Source: Sphingobacteriales bacterium
GTDB taxonomy: Bacteria > Bacteroidota > Bacteroidia > Chitinophagales > UBA2359
Assembly (NCBI GenBank): GCA_016718845.1
Contig: JADKCK010000001.1
Location: 186,001 to 250,000 of the forward strand
Direction of reading: 5' to 3'
Length of the DNA stretch: 64,000 bases
Shown here: positions 16,801-25,560 of the stretch, piece by piece
Position numbering within the stretch: position 1 is the stretch's first letter
Layout of the letters: every line of letters begins with the position of its first letter
Notes under the pieces: generated by a model
What the model saw: the letters and a program-made list of their open reading frames with translations, nothing else
Databases searched by the model: none
What the model was told of the DNA's origin: nothing
Program-made: the position numbers and the translations under genes

Positions 16801-18233
16801 AAAATGAAGCAGGTGTAATGGGTGCTGCTGACATTAGCTGCACTGGTATTGTTAGTGCAACTTCCACAGGTTTTGCAGTACAAGACAGCTCTGTATTAAT
16901 TTATGCACTACACACTAGTGCCGATATTATTCCTGGCGACATCTTAGCAGCTAACACAACTGGTACATTCGACTTGTCTAGCACACCGGGTGTTGTAGAA
17001 GGTGTAACTTACTACATCTCGGCTGTTGTTGGACGCGACCAAGATGCCGATGGCAACATCGACGACCTTACCGATTTCTGTACCGTAGTAGCCGCAGGCG
17101 CACCAGTTGTATACAACCCTTGCCCTCCAGAGTGTAACAACTTTGCAGGTACTATGAGTGCTGTTACAAGTCCTACCGTTAGCTGTGATGGTATTGCAAG
17201 TGCAGTTTCTACTGGCGAAACTATCGAAGAAAACTCTGTATTAATTTATGCACTACACACCAATTCAGGTGCAAGTGCTGGCGAAATCTTAGCTGCCAAC
17301 ACAACTGGCACATTCGATTTATCTACATTAGGCACACAAGGTACAACCTACTACATCTCGGCTGTAATTGGTCGTGACGAAGACGGCAACGGACAAATCG
17401 ACGACCTTGGCGGTTTCTGTACCGTAGTAACACCAGGCTTGCCAGTAAGCTACAGCGAGCTTGTACTATCTGTAGATTATATTTGCGAAGATAAATTAGC
17501 CGACTTTACTATATCAGCAAGCGGTGGTTCGGGTAGCTATGCCATTAGTGGCAACTTGTATAGCGGTCCGTTTACGGCTGGTCAAGCACCTATTTTGGTA
17601 TTAGATAAAGACGATGCTACTTACAACGTAACTGCCACCGACGGAAATGGTTGTACAGATACTTACAGTGTACTTACTACTTGTAAAACTGTACCTATCG
17701 AATGGTTAACTTTTACAGGCGAAGTAATAAGCACTGGCAACTTGTTGAAATGGTCGGTAATTGAGCAAAACAACGATTATTTTGTTGTTGAACGCTCTGT
17801 TGATGGTGCTACCTGGACAGCTTTGGCTACCGTAGATGGCATTGGCACAAGCAGCAACCCAACACAATACCAATACGAAGACAAAACTGCCCCCGAAGGT
17901 TTGGCATACTACCGTATCAAACAAGTTGACTTTAACAGCGACTTGTCGTACAGCAACACCATCAACCTTACTCGTGGCGAAACCAAATTTGGTATCACTT
18001 CGTTAAGTCCTGTTCCTGCTACCAATACCTTAACTATTGCTTTCAATACAGTTACTAATAACACAGTAAAAGTATCGGTATACGATGCAATAGGTAAATT
18101 AATTACCGCCGAACAAGTAGTAGCAGGTGCTACTACACACACCTTAAACGTAAATAACTACGCATCGGGTATGTACTTTATGACCTTAACCGACGGTACA
18201 ACTACCGTAACCACTAAGTTCGTAAAACAATAA
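13806..18233 (+). CDS. Large T9SS-secreted repeat protein (type A sorting domain)
   Basis: The 1475-residue protein has a signal peptide (1-25, ending NAKAQ) and a C-terminal type A sorting domain ending in KFVKQ, preceded by the VPIEWLTFTGEV...LLKWSVIEQNNDYFVVERS module (about 1340-1400) commonly found before such domains. Internal duplications are visible: two NDEC-type modules with PFDNTTATG/PFSNTNATG and SLWFSFTG/SVWFTFTG cores (about 220-380 and 510-660), two or three CDADFGTV modules with GLPAG-x-Y-x-VHAFN (about 670-910), and two NSVLIYALHT modules (about 1030-1230). Many paired cysteines and acidic residues suggest an extracellular fold. Codon choice is unusually biased toward ggt, gta, gcc and aac, as in abundant proteins. 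Its job (adhesin or matrix) is inferred only. Confidence 0.8.
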   Translation: MKKHLLAFFALVVLLTLNVLNAKAQTVSCDCATIPGVNAGTPVGPANPVFTLGTSTAADIAATSIPTDAETNRTDYVFIVTDATGLVLGFTDDGSFDFNGYAPGTYNVEGFAYNQAQLDAVKALVCNPALQGVICGLFPAGVDCPAVLAELCPQDFTLDVLAGFLENLSGTPLLYDSLIVRINDLACVAPAGSLINVCYATTNSPAYTIEVVEGGSANDECDGATALDLSGPNGPFDNTTATGAGIVDNCFGEGDFGGAGPSDDNSLWFSFTGDGGVWHVYTTPNCGEGVDLLAEGTYIEGGDTQMELFTGTCGDLTSIDCNEDDLAYGAVSPDGPGYFAGLTVATEAGVTYYVMVDGFDGSAGQYCISAEAEPCGSVTTIAPETIDLCPNATADISIDAATFDLGWELNGNTPAPLFYILNADFTQALGIVAGTSADGLTLTLDGANPPVADAQFIVLPVLASNLLENGGQTFPQIDGNCDSNFGSPVLVTILAAGDPACDAVVPPANDECANAIGLDVTDGTINGPFSNTNATGEADAIPAECFTDDASADPLDNFYDNSVWFTFTGTGENITLTTDITGIDSTAANLDTQIAVYAMGCDGAEVGCSDDVDTDGGNYLSSVTIATEAGTMYYVVVDGYYYNSLNGGYFGDFNIAVSAEAVQPTCDADFGTVTAPANTTIACGGTNEAPTATGAAAGDFTSAWVLTQGVDLVIINFNASGVFDFTGLPAGLYTVHAFNYSNDDLATILGAVQFGTTTGADAAGLIAAGAICAELDVAGVQYTLEDCAPTCDADFGTVANPDAQIVCAGGSNAAITVTGGATGDYSTIFALTSVPDLTIQAINTGGSVFDFTGLPAGNYKVHAFNFLTEQAATILAAVQLGQTTGFDVAGLIAAGTICADLDVAGVNVTLLAPLSFNLQEICNQDLGELTLVVSPSGGLPEVDGSATYSLSGSIEADLFFGDAPVSQAFGDNTSYQLTLTDGVCGTITAEDLVTCTKCENEAGVMGAADISCTGIVSATSTGFAVQDSSVLIYALHTSADIIPGDILAANTTGTFDLSSTPGVVEGVTYYISAVVGRDQDADGNIDDLTDFCTVVAAGAPVVYNPCPPECNNFAGTMSAVTSPTVSCDGIASAVSTGETIEENSVLIYALHTNSGASAGEILAANTTGTFDLSTLGTQGTTYYISAVIGRDEDGNGQIDDLGGFCTVVTPGLPVSYSELVLSVDYICEDKLADFTISASGGSGSYAISGNLYSGPFTAGQAPILVLDKDDATYNVTATDGNGCTDTYSVLTTCKTVPIEWLTFTGEVISTGNLLKWSVIEQNNDYFVVERSVDGATWTALATVDGIGTSSNPTQYQYEDKTAPEGLAYYRIKQVDFNSDLSYSNTINLTRGETKFGITSLSPVPATNTLTIAFNTVTNNTVKVSVYDAIGKLITAEQVVAGATTHTLNVNNYASGMYFMTLTDGTTTVTTKFVKQ

Positions 18234-18264
18234 TCGGTTTTTAACTAACACGATGTACTGAAAT

Positions 18265-18305
18265 AAAAAACTCCCTCAAGCTGTTTAGTTTGGGGGAGTT
18301 TTTAT
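18265..18305 (+). terminator. Terminator after the large surface protein
   Basis: AAACTCCCTC and a GGGGGAGTTT arm pair around a loop and are followed by a T run. It lies 30 bases beyond the stop codon. Confidence 0.85.
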
Positions 18306-18324
18306 TAAAAAAGTATTTATTGTA

Positions 18325-18375
18325 TTTGGGCTACAGGCTTTTTATAGGGTACAGGCTTTGGGCTACAGGCTTTTA
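18325..18375. repeat. Short direct repeat GGGCTACAGGCTTTT
   Basis: GGGCTACAGGCTTTT occurs at 18328 and again at 18360, with a third degenerate copy (GGGTACAGGCTTTG) between them. The repeat lies between the terminator and the SDR gene and has no visible function. Confidence 0.6.
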
Positions 18376-18481
18376 CCGCCAAAATACCCCCCTAGTATTT
18401 ATAATAAATAAAATAACCAAGAGCCGAAAATCGGTAGCTTGTAACCAATTTTATCTACAAAAATAAAAATAAAAATAAAAA

Positions 18482-19255
18482 ATGACCAATATAGTATTTA
18501 TAACAGGTGCAACAGCAGGCATTGGCTGGGCTACAGCACTATTATTTGCCCAACAAGGTTGGGATATTATAGCCACAGGGCGGCGCAAAGAACGCTTAGA
18601 CGAACTATGCAAGCAGATACAAAGCCAATATCCAACCATAAAAATATTGCCTTTAGTACTTGATGTGCGCAGCAACGAGCAGGTACAAAAAACAATAGCT
18701 AACTTGCCCCAAAACTGGCAACACATACGCGTATTGGTGAATAACGCAGGTTTGGCAGCAGGTTTAAATACCATAGAAAATGCCGATACCAACGACTGGG
18801 ACACCATGATTGATACCAACATAAAAGGCTTATTGTATGTAACAAGGGCTGTTGTACCACTTATGATTGAACATAAAACACAAGGACACATTGTAAACCT
18901 AAGTTCTATTGCCGGAAAAGAGGTATATTTGCGCGGCAATGTGTACTGCGCCACCAAACACGCCGTAGAAGCACTAACCAAAAGTACCCGAATAGACCTA
19001 CTACCCTATGGCATAAAAGTAACGGGCATTAGCCCAGGAGCCGTCGAAACCGAGTTTTCGATTGTGCGCTATAAAGGCGACGAAGAAAAAGCCAAACAAA
19101 TGTACACGGGCTATACACCACTAAACGCCAACGACATTGCCGATACCATTTGGTATGCCGTTAGCCGACCCAAACATGTTAATATTGGCGATATTACCAT
19201 TACCTGCAACGCACAAGCCAACGTTTATTATTGGGACAAAAATCAACAAAATTAA
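18482..19255 (+). CDS. Short-chain dehydrogenase/reductase (YdfG-like)
   Basis: The 257-residue protein is a classical SDR: TGATAGIG nucleotide motif at 8-15, NNAG at 87-90, catalytic S142 and YCATK (Y155, K159), then ISPGAVETEF after the active site. The GRRKERL stretch near residue 33 has the basic residues that favour NADPH. The sequence most resembles YdfG-type 3-hydroxy acid or serine dehydrogenases. The start ATG follows a purine-rich AAAATAAAAATAAAA leader. It is 16 bases upstream of rpiB, so the two are likely cotranscribed. Confidence 0.9.
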   Translation: MTNIVFITGATAGIGWATALLFAQQGWDIIATGRRKERLDELCKQIQSQYPTIKILPLVLDVRSNEQVQKTIANLPQNWQHIRVLVNNAGLAAGLNTIENADTNDWDTMIDTNIKGLLYVTRAVVPLMIEHKTQGHIVNLSSIAGKEVYLRGNVYCATKHAVEALTKSTRIDLLPYGIKVTGISPGAVETEFSIVRYKGDEEKAKQMYTGYTPLNANDIADTIWYAVSRPKHVNIGDITITCNAQANVYYWDKNQQN

Positions 19256-19271
19256 ATAAACAACCACTTCT

Positions 19272-19703
19272 ATGAAAATTGCTATCGGAGCCGACCACGC
19301 AGGTTACGACCTCAAAGAACTTGTCAAACAACATTTGCTTGATAATGCACACCATGTATTAGACTTTGGCACACACGGCACAGCATCTGTTGATTATCCC
19401 GACTATGCCCACCCAACTGCCAATGCCGTAGAAACTGCCCAAGCCGAAATGGGTATTTTGATATGCGGCAGTGCCAACGGAGTAGCCATTACCGCCAACA
19501 AACATGCAGGCATACGCGCCGCATTGTGCTGGCTACCCCAAATTGCCGAACTTGCCCGCCAACACAACAATGCCAATATTATTTGCATTCCGGCTCGTTT
19601 TGTTAGCACTCAAATGGCTTTAGATATGGTAGATGTATTCTTATCTACCCCTTTTGAGGGCGGCAGACATGCCAACAGAGTAGCAAAAATAGATTGCCCC
19701 TAA
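19272..19703 (+). CDS. rpiB: Ribose-5-phosphate isomerase B
   Basis: RpiB interconverts ribose-5-phosphate and ribulose-5-phosphate in the pentose phosphate pathway. The 143-residue protein begins IAIGADHAGYDLK (substrate-binding D8, H9), has DYPDYAH around 41-47, the catalytic Cys65 in GILICGSANG, ANKHAGIRAALC, the HNNANI motif near 97, and the C-terminal GGRHANRVAKI. All expected motifs are present. It follows the SDR gene by 16 bases. Confidence 0.95.
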   Translation: MKIAIGADHAGYDLKELVKQHLLDNAHHVLDFGTHGTASVDYPDYAHPTANAVETAQAEMGILICGSANGVAITANKHAGIRAALCWLPQIAELARQHNNANIICIPARFVSTQMALDMVDVFLSTPFEGGRHANRVAKIDCP

Positions 19704-19752
19704 AAATTTAAACACCTTAATTGGCATCTCGGTAAATTAGTATCCCAGATAG

Positions 19753-19783
19753 TTGTTAGAATACAGCAAAAGCAGTATCTTTG
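19753..19783 (+). promoter_or_regulatory. Bacteroidota promoter for the exonuclease gene
   Basis: TTG at 19753-19755 is separated by 20 bases from TATCTTTG at 19776-19783, a good match to TTG-N19-21-TAnnTTTG. The start codon of the exonuclease gene is 43 bases downstream. Confidence 0.65.
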
Positions 19784-19825
19784 TGTGTGTTTTTATAACT
19801 TATCCAATACTTATACCCCCTCCCT

Positions 19826-20560
19826 ATGCTTGACCATATTAATCTGCGAAATATTTTATTTTTTGACATAGAAACAGTTCCTCAGCAACCTTTGTTTACA
19901 GATATGAACGAGGAGTTGCAAAAATTGTGGGAATACCGAATCCATAGATTTAAACCCGAAGAAACACCCCAAGACGATTATTTCTGGGAAAAAGCCGGCG
20001 TTTATGCCGAATTTGGTAAAGCTATTTGCATATCGGTAGGCTTTTTTACCCAAGCCGACCCCACAACAAATACCTATCAATTTAGGCTAAAATGTTTTGC
20101 CTCGCACGACGAACACCAACTATTATCCGACTTTTTAAGCATGTTAAGCCGATATTTTGATATATCGGACAAATTTTTCTTGTGTGGACATAATATAAAA
20201 GAATTTGACATCCCATTTCTTTGCCGACGAGCAACCATATTAGGCTTATCTATTCCTCAAATACTCGATGTTTCGACGGCACGCCCCTGGGAGGTTAGAC
20301 ACCTAGATACGATGCACCTTTGGCGTTTTGGCGATTATCGCAACTACACCTCGTTACATTTGCTAACTACTGTATTAGAGGTGCCAAACCCCAAAAACGA
20401 CCTAGAAGGTAGCCAAGTTGCCGACACCTATTGGCGACAAAACGACCTGCCACGCATTGCCCAATATTGCCAACAAGATGTGGTAGCCGTTGCCCGCGTT
20501 ATACAACGATTTAAACAAATGCCTTTGTTAAGCGATGAGCAAATTGTTTATGTGCCATAA
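19826..20560 (+). CDS. DEDD-type 3'-5' exonuclease (PolB-exonuclease-like)
   Basis: The 244-residue protein has the RNase H-like exonuclease fold. FFDIETVPQ (residues 12-20) gives the first DxE pair, CGHNIKEFDIPFLCRR (about 132-147) gives the second motif with the aspartate, and YCQQDVVAVARV (about 217-228) gives the third, with the DxxA pattern of the DEDDy group. No polymerase domain follows, so it is a stand-alone 'predicted 3'-5' exonuclease related to the PolB exonuclease domain'. DNA or RNA substrate is unknown. The TsaC-like gene follows after 26 bases. Confidence 0.85.
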   Translation: MLDHINLRNILFFDIETVPQQPLFTDMNEELQKLWEYRIHRFKPEETPQDDYFWEKAGVYAEFGKAICISVGFFTQADPTTNTYQFRLKCFASHDEHQLLSDFLSMLSRYFDISDKFFLCGHNIKEFDIPFLCRRATILGLSIPQILDVSTARPWEVRHLDTMHLWRFGDYRNYTSLHLLTTVLEVPNPKNDLEGSQVADTYWRQNDLPRIAQYCQQDVVAVARVIQRFKQMPLLSDEQIVYVP

Positions 20561-20586
20561 TCTTTTAAACCACAACTTTATCACAC

Positions 20587-21204
20587 ATGTTTATATCCAT
20601 AAATCCCCAAAACCCCGACGAGCGCAAAGTTAAACAAGTGATTGATTGCCTGAAAGATGGCGGCGTTATCATTTACCCAACCGATACTATTTACGGTATT
20701 GGCTGCGATATTTATAATGCAAAAGCAGTTGAACGAGTGTGCCGCATAAAAGGCACCGACCCCGCAAAAACATTGCTGTCGTTTGTGTGCAACGACCTTA
20801 GTCACCTATCAAAATACACCCTTAATTTCGATAAATCTATTTATCGGTTGATGAAAATTAACCTACCTGGTCCATTTACCTTTATTTTAAAGGCAAGTAA
20901 CGAAGTGCCTAAACTATTTGTATCTAAACGCAAAACGGTGGGTATTAGGGTTCCCGACCACAAAGTAACCCAAACTATTGTCGAGCGATTGGGTAACCCG
21001 CTATTGTCTACATCACTACCTAAAAACGACGATTTTACCGAATATCCAACCGACCCCGAAGAAATCTATGAAAAATACGGCAAATTGGTAGATATTGTAA
21101 TAGACTCGGGTATGGGTAACAATAACCCCTCGACGGTTGTTGATTGCTCGCAGGGCGATGGCTGGGAGATAATAAGACAAGGTATAGGCGAATTGGTTTT
21201 TTAA
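20587..21204 (+). CDS. Sua5/YciO/YrdC family protein (threonylcarbamoyl-AMP synthase-like)
   Basis: The family makes threonylcarbamoyl-AMP for tRNA t6A37, or is the less defined YciO branch. In this 205-residue protein GGVIIYPTDTIYGIGCD (about 25-41), RICRIKGTDPAKTL-like CRIKGTDPAKTLLSF (the KxR/K substrate loop), LPGPFTFIL (LPGP motif), GIRVPDH, and PLLSTSLPKN are all visible. The KGTDPAKTLLSF form and the STSLPKNDD ending of the core are more YciO-like, so a t6A role is not certain. No C-terminal Sua5 domain is present. Confidence 0.85.
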   Translation: MFISINPQNPDERKVKQVIDCLKDGGVIIYPTDTIYGIGCDIYNAKAVERVCRIKGTDPAKTLLSFVCNDLSHLSKYTLNFDKSIYRLMKINLPGPFTFILKASNEVPKLFVSKRKTVGIRVPDHKVTQTIVERLGNPLLSTSLPKNDDFTEYPTDPEEIYEKYGKLVDIVIDSGMGNNNPSTVVDCSQGDGWEIIRQGIGELVF

Positions 21205-21286
21205 TAGACCATTATTGTTTTGCTTTTGTTGAATTATACCCTTTTAGCAACCCTGTTTTGTAGCTTAAACTTGAATACTTAACCAT

Positions 21287-21318
21287 TAAAACAAGCAACC
21301 TAATTTTGCTTGTTTTTT
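21287..21318 (+). terminator. Terminator after the YciO/TsaC-like gene
   Basis: AAAACAAGCA pairs with TGCTTGTTTT across a loop, followed by T residues. It lies 83 bases past the stop. Confidence 0.8.
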
Positions 21319-21406
21319 AGGTAGCACAATCATTTTTTTATCCTTTAAAGCCAAAAGCTATTAGCCATTAGCTAAAAGCTAAGTAGCCACACCTTTTAAC
21401 AATTAG

Positions 21407-22207
21407 ATGAAAAACCAATTTCTACTCTCTTTTTTTCTACTCTTTTTTACCCTAAATCTATTTGCCCAAACGGGCGATGTACGTGGTTTTGTGTACGATA
21501 AAGACTCGGGCGAGCCACTTGTTGGTGCCAGTGTTTTGCTGCAAGGCACAAAAATGGGGCTTTCGACGGACATTGAGGGCTTTTACTCGCTTAGTCGCGT
21601 ACCAGTTGGCAGCTACACTATGTTAGTTACTTTTATTGGCTACGATACCTCGCGCGTGGCTATTTCGGTAGGTGCAGGTCAGATTTTGAACCAAAAAATT
21701 TACCTCAAAGAGCAATCTAAACAACTAAATGTGGTGGAGATTAGCGCCGAAAAAGAACAAGCAAAAACCGAAGTGCGCACCTCGACGGTTACACTTACTG
21801 CCAAACAAATTAACCGTTTGCCCTCGGTGGGCGGCGAACCCGACATTGCACAATACCTACAAGTATTGCCCGGTATTGTATCAACCGGCGACCAAGGCGG
21901 GCAATTGTACATACGTGGCGGCTCGATGATACAAACAAAAGTGTTGCTCGATGGCATGACAGTCTATAATCCGTTTCACTCGGTGGGTTTATTTTCGGTG
22001 TTTGAAACCGATGTAATACGAAATGTTGATGTAATGACTGGTGGTTTTGGAGCCGAATATGGCGGGCGTATATCGGCAGTTATTGATATTGCCACCCGCG
22101 AGGGTAATAAAAAACGAATAGCAGGTAAAGTTGCCGCCAATACATTTTTGAGCAAAGCTATACTCAGAAGGACCCATTGTAAAACTGAAAGAAAACGGCG
22201 GTTTTAG
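21407..22207 (+). CDS. TonB-dependent receptor, N-terminal fragment (carboxypeptidase-like domain and plug)
   Basis: This fragment holds a signal peptide (1-20, NLFAQ), a CarboxypepD_reg-like domain at about 24-105 (GDVRGFVYDKDSGEPLVGASV), and the plug domain from about 130 (LPSVGGEPDIAQYLQVLPG, GGQLYIRGGSM, VLLDGMTVYNPFH, GGFGAEYGGRISAVIDI). These are standard for SusC/CirA-type outer-membrane receptors that import ligands using TonB. The frame then leaves the receptor sequence at 22166, where one extra A separates AIL from EGPIVKLKENGG in the +1 frame; the last 14 residues are off-frame. The C-terminal barrel continues at 22167-23684. Confidence 0.8.
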   Translation: MKNQFLLSFFLLFFTLNLFAQTGDVRGFVYDKDSGEPLVGASVLLQGTKMGLSTDIEGFYSLSRVPVGSYTMLVTFIGYDTSRVAISVGAGQILNQKIYLKEQSKQLNVVEISAEKEQAKTEVRTSTVTLTAKQINRLPSVGGEPDIAQYLQVLPGIVSTGDQGGQLYIRGGSMIQTKVLLDGMTVYNPFHSVGLFSVFETDVIRNVDVMTGGFGAEYGGRISAVIDIATREGNKKRIAGKVAANTFLSKAILRRTHCKTERKRRF

Positions 22208-23684
22208 CGGCTCGTATCTTTTAACGGCTAAAACATCTTATTTAGATAAAACATCGCCTAAACTATATGGATACGTCGACTCGTTGGGTTTGCCTTATTC
22301 GTTCACCGATTTTTATGGCAAAATAAATTTTACCTCCGACAATGGCAGCAAACTTAACCTATCGGCATACCGCAATGTTGACCGGGCTAAATTTCAACAA
22401 ACATCGGAGTATAATTGGAACGCTTGGGGTGGCGGCGGTAAGTTTGTGATTGTACCAGGGCAAAGCAAATTTATTATAGATGGTGGATTTTCGTTTTCGG
22501 ACTATAGCATTGAACTACGCGAAGGCGACGGCAGACCACGCACTAGCGAAATTAATGGCTTTAATGGCAACATGAACTTTTCGTACTACTTCCCCACATC
22601 CGAAATTAAATACGGCATTGAGTTAGGTGGTTTTGCAACCAAGTTTAAGTTTTATAACGACTTAGGATTTGCTGTTACAGACAACCAAAACACCACCGAA
22701 ATAGCCGCCTACTTTAAGTACAAAGGTATGTGGTTAGACAAAAAATTGTTGTTTGAACCTAGCATACGCCTAAGCTATTTTGCATCCTTACCAGCTTTTC
22801 AGCCCGAGCCACGTTTGGGTATCAAATACAACGTAACAGACCATTTTAGGCTAAAAGCATCGGGGGGTATTTATGCACAAAACTTTATTAGTACCAAATC
22901 CGACCGCGATGTGGTTAACCTTTTCACTGGCTTTTTGTCGGCTCCCGAAGGGCAAATACGCAATACCAAGGACGATATTATCCGCAACCCATTGCAGTTA
23001 GCAACCCAAGCCATTTTAGGTTTTGAGGTAGAGCCTGCCCGCCGATTTAAAATTAATGTAGAGGGTTATTTAAATAACTTTACGCAATTGGTTAATCTAA
23101 ATCGCCAAAAAGTATTTAGTACCGACCCCGATTGGATTGTAGAAACAGGTAAAGCTACGGGTGTTGATATATTAACGCAATACGACAGCAAACATTTGTC
23201 GGTGTGGCTAGGTTACTCGTTGGCGTTTAATACCCGCTACGATGGCACTATTGACTACAACCCGCACTTTGACCGCCGACACAATGTTAACTTTTTAACC
23301 ACCTACAGCTTTGGTAATGCCCTAAACTGGGAACTAAGTTTGCGTTGGAACTTGGGTTCGGGCTTTCCGTTTACTAAAACACAAGGCTTTTTCGAGCAAC
23401 TTAGCTTTACCGGAGGCATTGATGGCGATTACCTAACCGACAATGGGCAATTGGGCGTAGTGTACTCGGATAAATACAATGGCGGGCGTTTACCCTACTA
23501 TCACCGCCTCGATTTATCGGTCAAAAAAACAATACCGTTGGGCATTAATACCTCAATTGATGTAAATGCCAGTGTAACCAATGCCTATAACCGCGAAAAC
23601 ATTTTCTATTTCGACCGCATACGTTATCAACGCATCAACCAATTACCTATTATACCAAGTTTAGGTATTAGTTTTTCGTTTTAA
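22167..23684 (+). CDS. TonB-dependent receptor, C-terminal beta-barrel fragment
   Basis: Read from 22167, this frame continues the receptor without a gap (EGPIVKLKENGGFSGSYLLTAK onward), giving about 505 residues of barrel strands. The first ATG in this frame is at 22284. Alternating aromatic strands, TGVDILTQYD, FDRRHNVNFLTTYSFG, YHRLDLSVKKT and a terminal strand ending SLGISFSF are typical of the last part of TonB-dependent receptors. The combined protein would be about 758 residues, a normal size for receptors lacking a long N-terminal extension. No SusD partner is present, so the ligand is not predictable. A strong terminator follows. Confidence 0.75.
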   Translation, partial: EGPIVKLKENGGFSGSYLLTAKTSYLDKTSPKLYGYVDSLGLPYSFTDFYGKINFTSDNGSKLNLSAYRNVDRAKFQQTSEYNWNAWGGGGKFVIVPGQSKFIIDGGFSFSDYSIELREGDGRPRTSEINGFNGNMNFSYYFPTSEIKYGIELGGFATKFKFYNDLGFAVTDNQNTTEIAAYFKYKGMWLDKKLLFEPSIRLSYFASLPAFQPEPRLGIKYNVTDHFRLKASGGIYAQNFISTKSDRDVVNLFTGFLSAPEGQIRNTKDDIIRNPLQLATQAILGFEVEPARRFKINVEGYLNNFTQLVNLNRQKVFSTDPDWIVETGKATGVDILTQYDSKHLSVWLGYSLAFNTRYDGTIDYNPHFDRRHNVNFLTTYSFGNALNWELSLRWNLGSGFPFTKTQGFFEQLSFTGGIDGDYLTDNGQLGVVYSDKYNGGRLPYYHRLDLSVKKTIPLGINTSIDVNASVTNAYNRENIFYFDRIRYQRINQLPIIPSLGISFSF

Positions 23685-23713
23685 TAAATTGACGATATAG
23701 TTGTTTCATAAAA

Positions 23714-23767
23714 TAAAGCCCCACTTAGGTCTATTTTATAAAAAATAAACATAAGTGGGGCTTTTTA
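23714..23767. terminator. Bidirectional terminator between TonB receptor and HtrA-like protease
   Basis: AAAGCCCCACTTA pairs with TAAGTGGGGCTTT, with A-rich sequence before and T-rich after. It sits between two convergent genes and can serve both. Confidence 0.85.
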
Positions 23768-23781
23768 TTGTATTGATGATA

Positions 23782-25335
23782 TTATTCGTATACTTTTATA
23801 AAAAACACGTAATCTTCTAAGCGTTTTACTAATTGAGGCAAAGGGGCTGTTTGTTTAGATAAGGTTAGTGGCAGGTTTACTTTTTCGCCCGATACTTCGA
23901 GTATTTTTTGAAGTATGTGCGATTTAATGGCATAAGTTACGTTGGTTGCATCTGCGTGTCGCGATTTGATGATGCCAATTAAGTTACCATATTCATCGAA
24001 CAACGGACCCCCGCTATTGCCCGGCTGCACTTGTGCCGATATTTGGTAGGTGTTAAGGTCGTTTTTAAAACCCGTTGTTGAGGATATAATGCCATTCATC
24101 AATTTTACATTATCGCCCATAGTGGCGGCTAATGGATAACCGAGGGTAAAAACACTTTCGCCTAATCCGGCAATTTCGGTGCGTATGCCAAAGGGCAGTT
24201 GTCCAAAAGTTTTAAAGCTCCAATCTTTTATTTTTAGCACGGCTAAATCGTTTTGCTCGTCGGTGAGCAACAAAACGGCGGTATATTTTTGCCGATAGCC
24301 ATTGGCGGTGGTGCTTTCTACGGCAAATTGGTTGCCGCCGGCTACTACATGGCTGTTAGTTACAATGTATCCATCGGCAGATATGGCTACCCCCGAGCCA
24401 GTTGCTATAATTTTTTGTGGTAGGTGATTGGTTTCGAGCGGATATTTTTTTTGGTACTGAACTTGTATTTTGGAGGCAAAAGTAAGGTATAATTTACCAA
24501 CAGTATCTACCGACATAAAAACATTATCGTCCAATTCTTTGTTTGTTTTATACCACCGCACTTTATAGTAGTTGGTGGTGGCGGTAGGTTGTATTTTACC
24601 CATCATTTCGCCAGCTACCCAATCTTTATAATTGCTTGCTCCGCCCAAATAAATGGCATCGTAATAACCAAAGTTATCTTTTATAATGGCTAATTTTACT
24701 TTGTCGGTTGTATTTTTATCCACAATTTTTTCGTAGATACCTTCTAATTTTTCGGTTTGGTTTTGCTCAAAATAATGATTAATGGCTGCTTCGTCTTTCC
24801 ATTTCGAGGGTCTTTGGGGTAGTTTTAGCCTATACTGCTCGTTATACACATTTTTTTGGTTGTACATTTTTTTCCAAACGGTGTATAATTTGTCCGCCAA
24901 ATATTTATCTCTATAAAGGGTATCGTTGCATCTAAACCTATAATAATCGCCTTGGCAAGTAAGTAATTGTATAAAATGATTGGTAAAATAATTATCCTTA
25001 TCACCTATATCCATATTTACTTTTATGTGTGTAATATCGCACATAGAGCCAATAATATTATTAATAGCTTGTTTTTCTTGTGTGCTAATGCATACGGCAG
25101 CAAACCCAATACTGCGTAAATAATTGGCAAAATTATTTAACAAAACACTTTTTCGGTTTTGGTCTATGTCGGCTTGTTCTTTATCGTCCAAATCAATAAA
25201 AGCATATTTAACACCCGATAAAAAATCGTGAAGTGGCAGATTGATATTTGATTGCTCTAATTTGCCATCATCGGCAAGTAATTTACAAGATACGAAATTT
25301 ACAAAAAATAAAAAAATAAGGCACCTAAGTTTCAT
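23782..25335 (-). CDS. Secreted HtrA-like serine protease (S1C)
   Basis: The frame is open to 25440, but the ATG at 25335 gives a 517-residue protein with a good export signal (MKLRCLIFLFFVNFVSC; the Cys could be a lipid anchor). The C-terminal half is trypsin-like: GSGVAISADGYIVTNSHVVAGG holds the catalytic His, NDLAVLKIK the Asp, and QPGNSGGPLFDEYGNLIGI the Ser. No PDZ domain follows, unlike classical DegP. The N-terminal 280 residues have no motif I recognise; they include sequences such as YFTNHFIQLLTCQGDYYRF and may be a sensor or substrate domain. The expected site is periplasmic or surface, with a protein quality-control role only inferred. Confidence 0.8.
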   Translation of the reverse strand: MKLRCLIFLFFVNFVSCKLLADDGKLEQSNINLPLHDFLSGVKYAFIDLDDKEQADIDQNRKSVLLNNFANYLRSIGFAAVCISTQEKQAINNIIGSMCDITHIKVNMDIGDKDNYFTNHFIQLLTCQGDYYRFRCNDTLYRDKYLADKLYTVWKKMYNQKNVYNEQYRLKLPQRPSKWKDEAAINHYFEQNQTEKLEGIYEKIVDKNTTDKVKLAIIKDNFGYYDAIYLGGASNYKDWVAGEMMGKIQPTATTNYYKVRWYKTNKELDDNVFMSVDTVGKLYLTFASKIQVQYQKKYPLETNHLPQKIIATGSGVAISADGYIVTNSHVVAGGNQFAVESTTANGYRQKYTAVLLLTDEQNDLAVLKIKDWSFKTFGQLPFGIRTEIAGLGESVFTLGYPLAATMGDNVKLMNGIISSTTGFKNDLNTYQISAQVQPGNSGGPLFDEYGNLIGIIKSRHADATNVTYAIKSHILQKILEVSGEKVNLPLTLSKQTAPLPQLVKRLEDYVFFIKVYE

Positions 25336-25560
25336 AGTAATTGGTTTTGTAATAGTTGCTTGTATAATTGCCATTTTTGAAAATAAAACAGATAAATTGT
25401 CTTCCTGATTTTTAACAAACTTGCAAACACTACAAAGCAATGCTTAATGCAATAAATATACAGCAAAAAACGTGCAAAGTAATGCGATAACTATCTAAGT
25501 AAAGCTTTATTACTTTTTAGTGACAAAATAAATAAAACTCATACAAAAATTAAATAAAAA

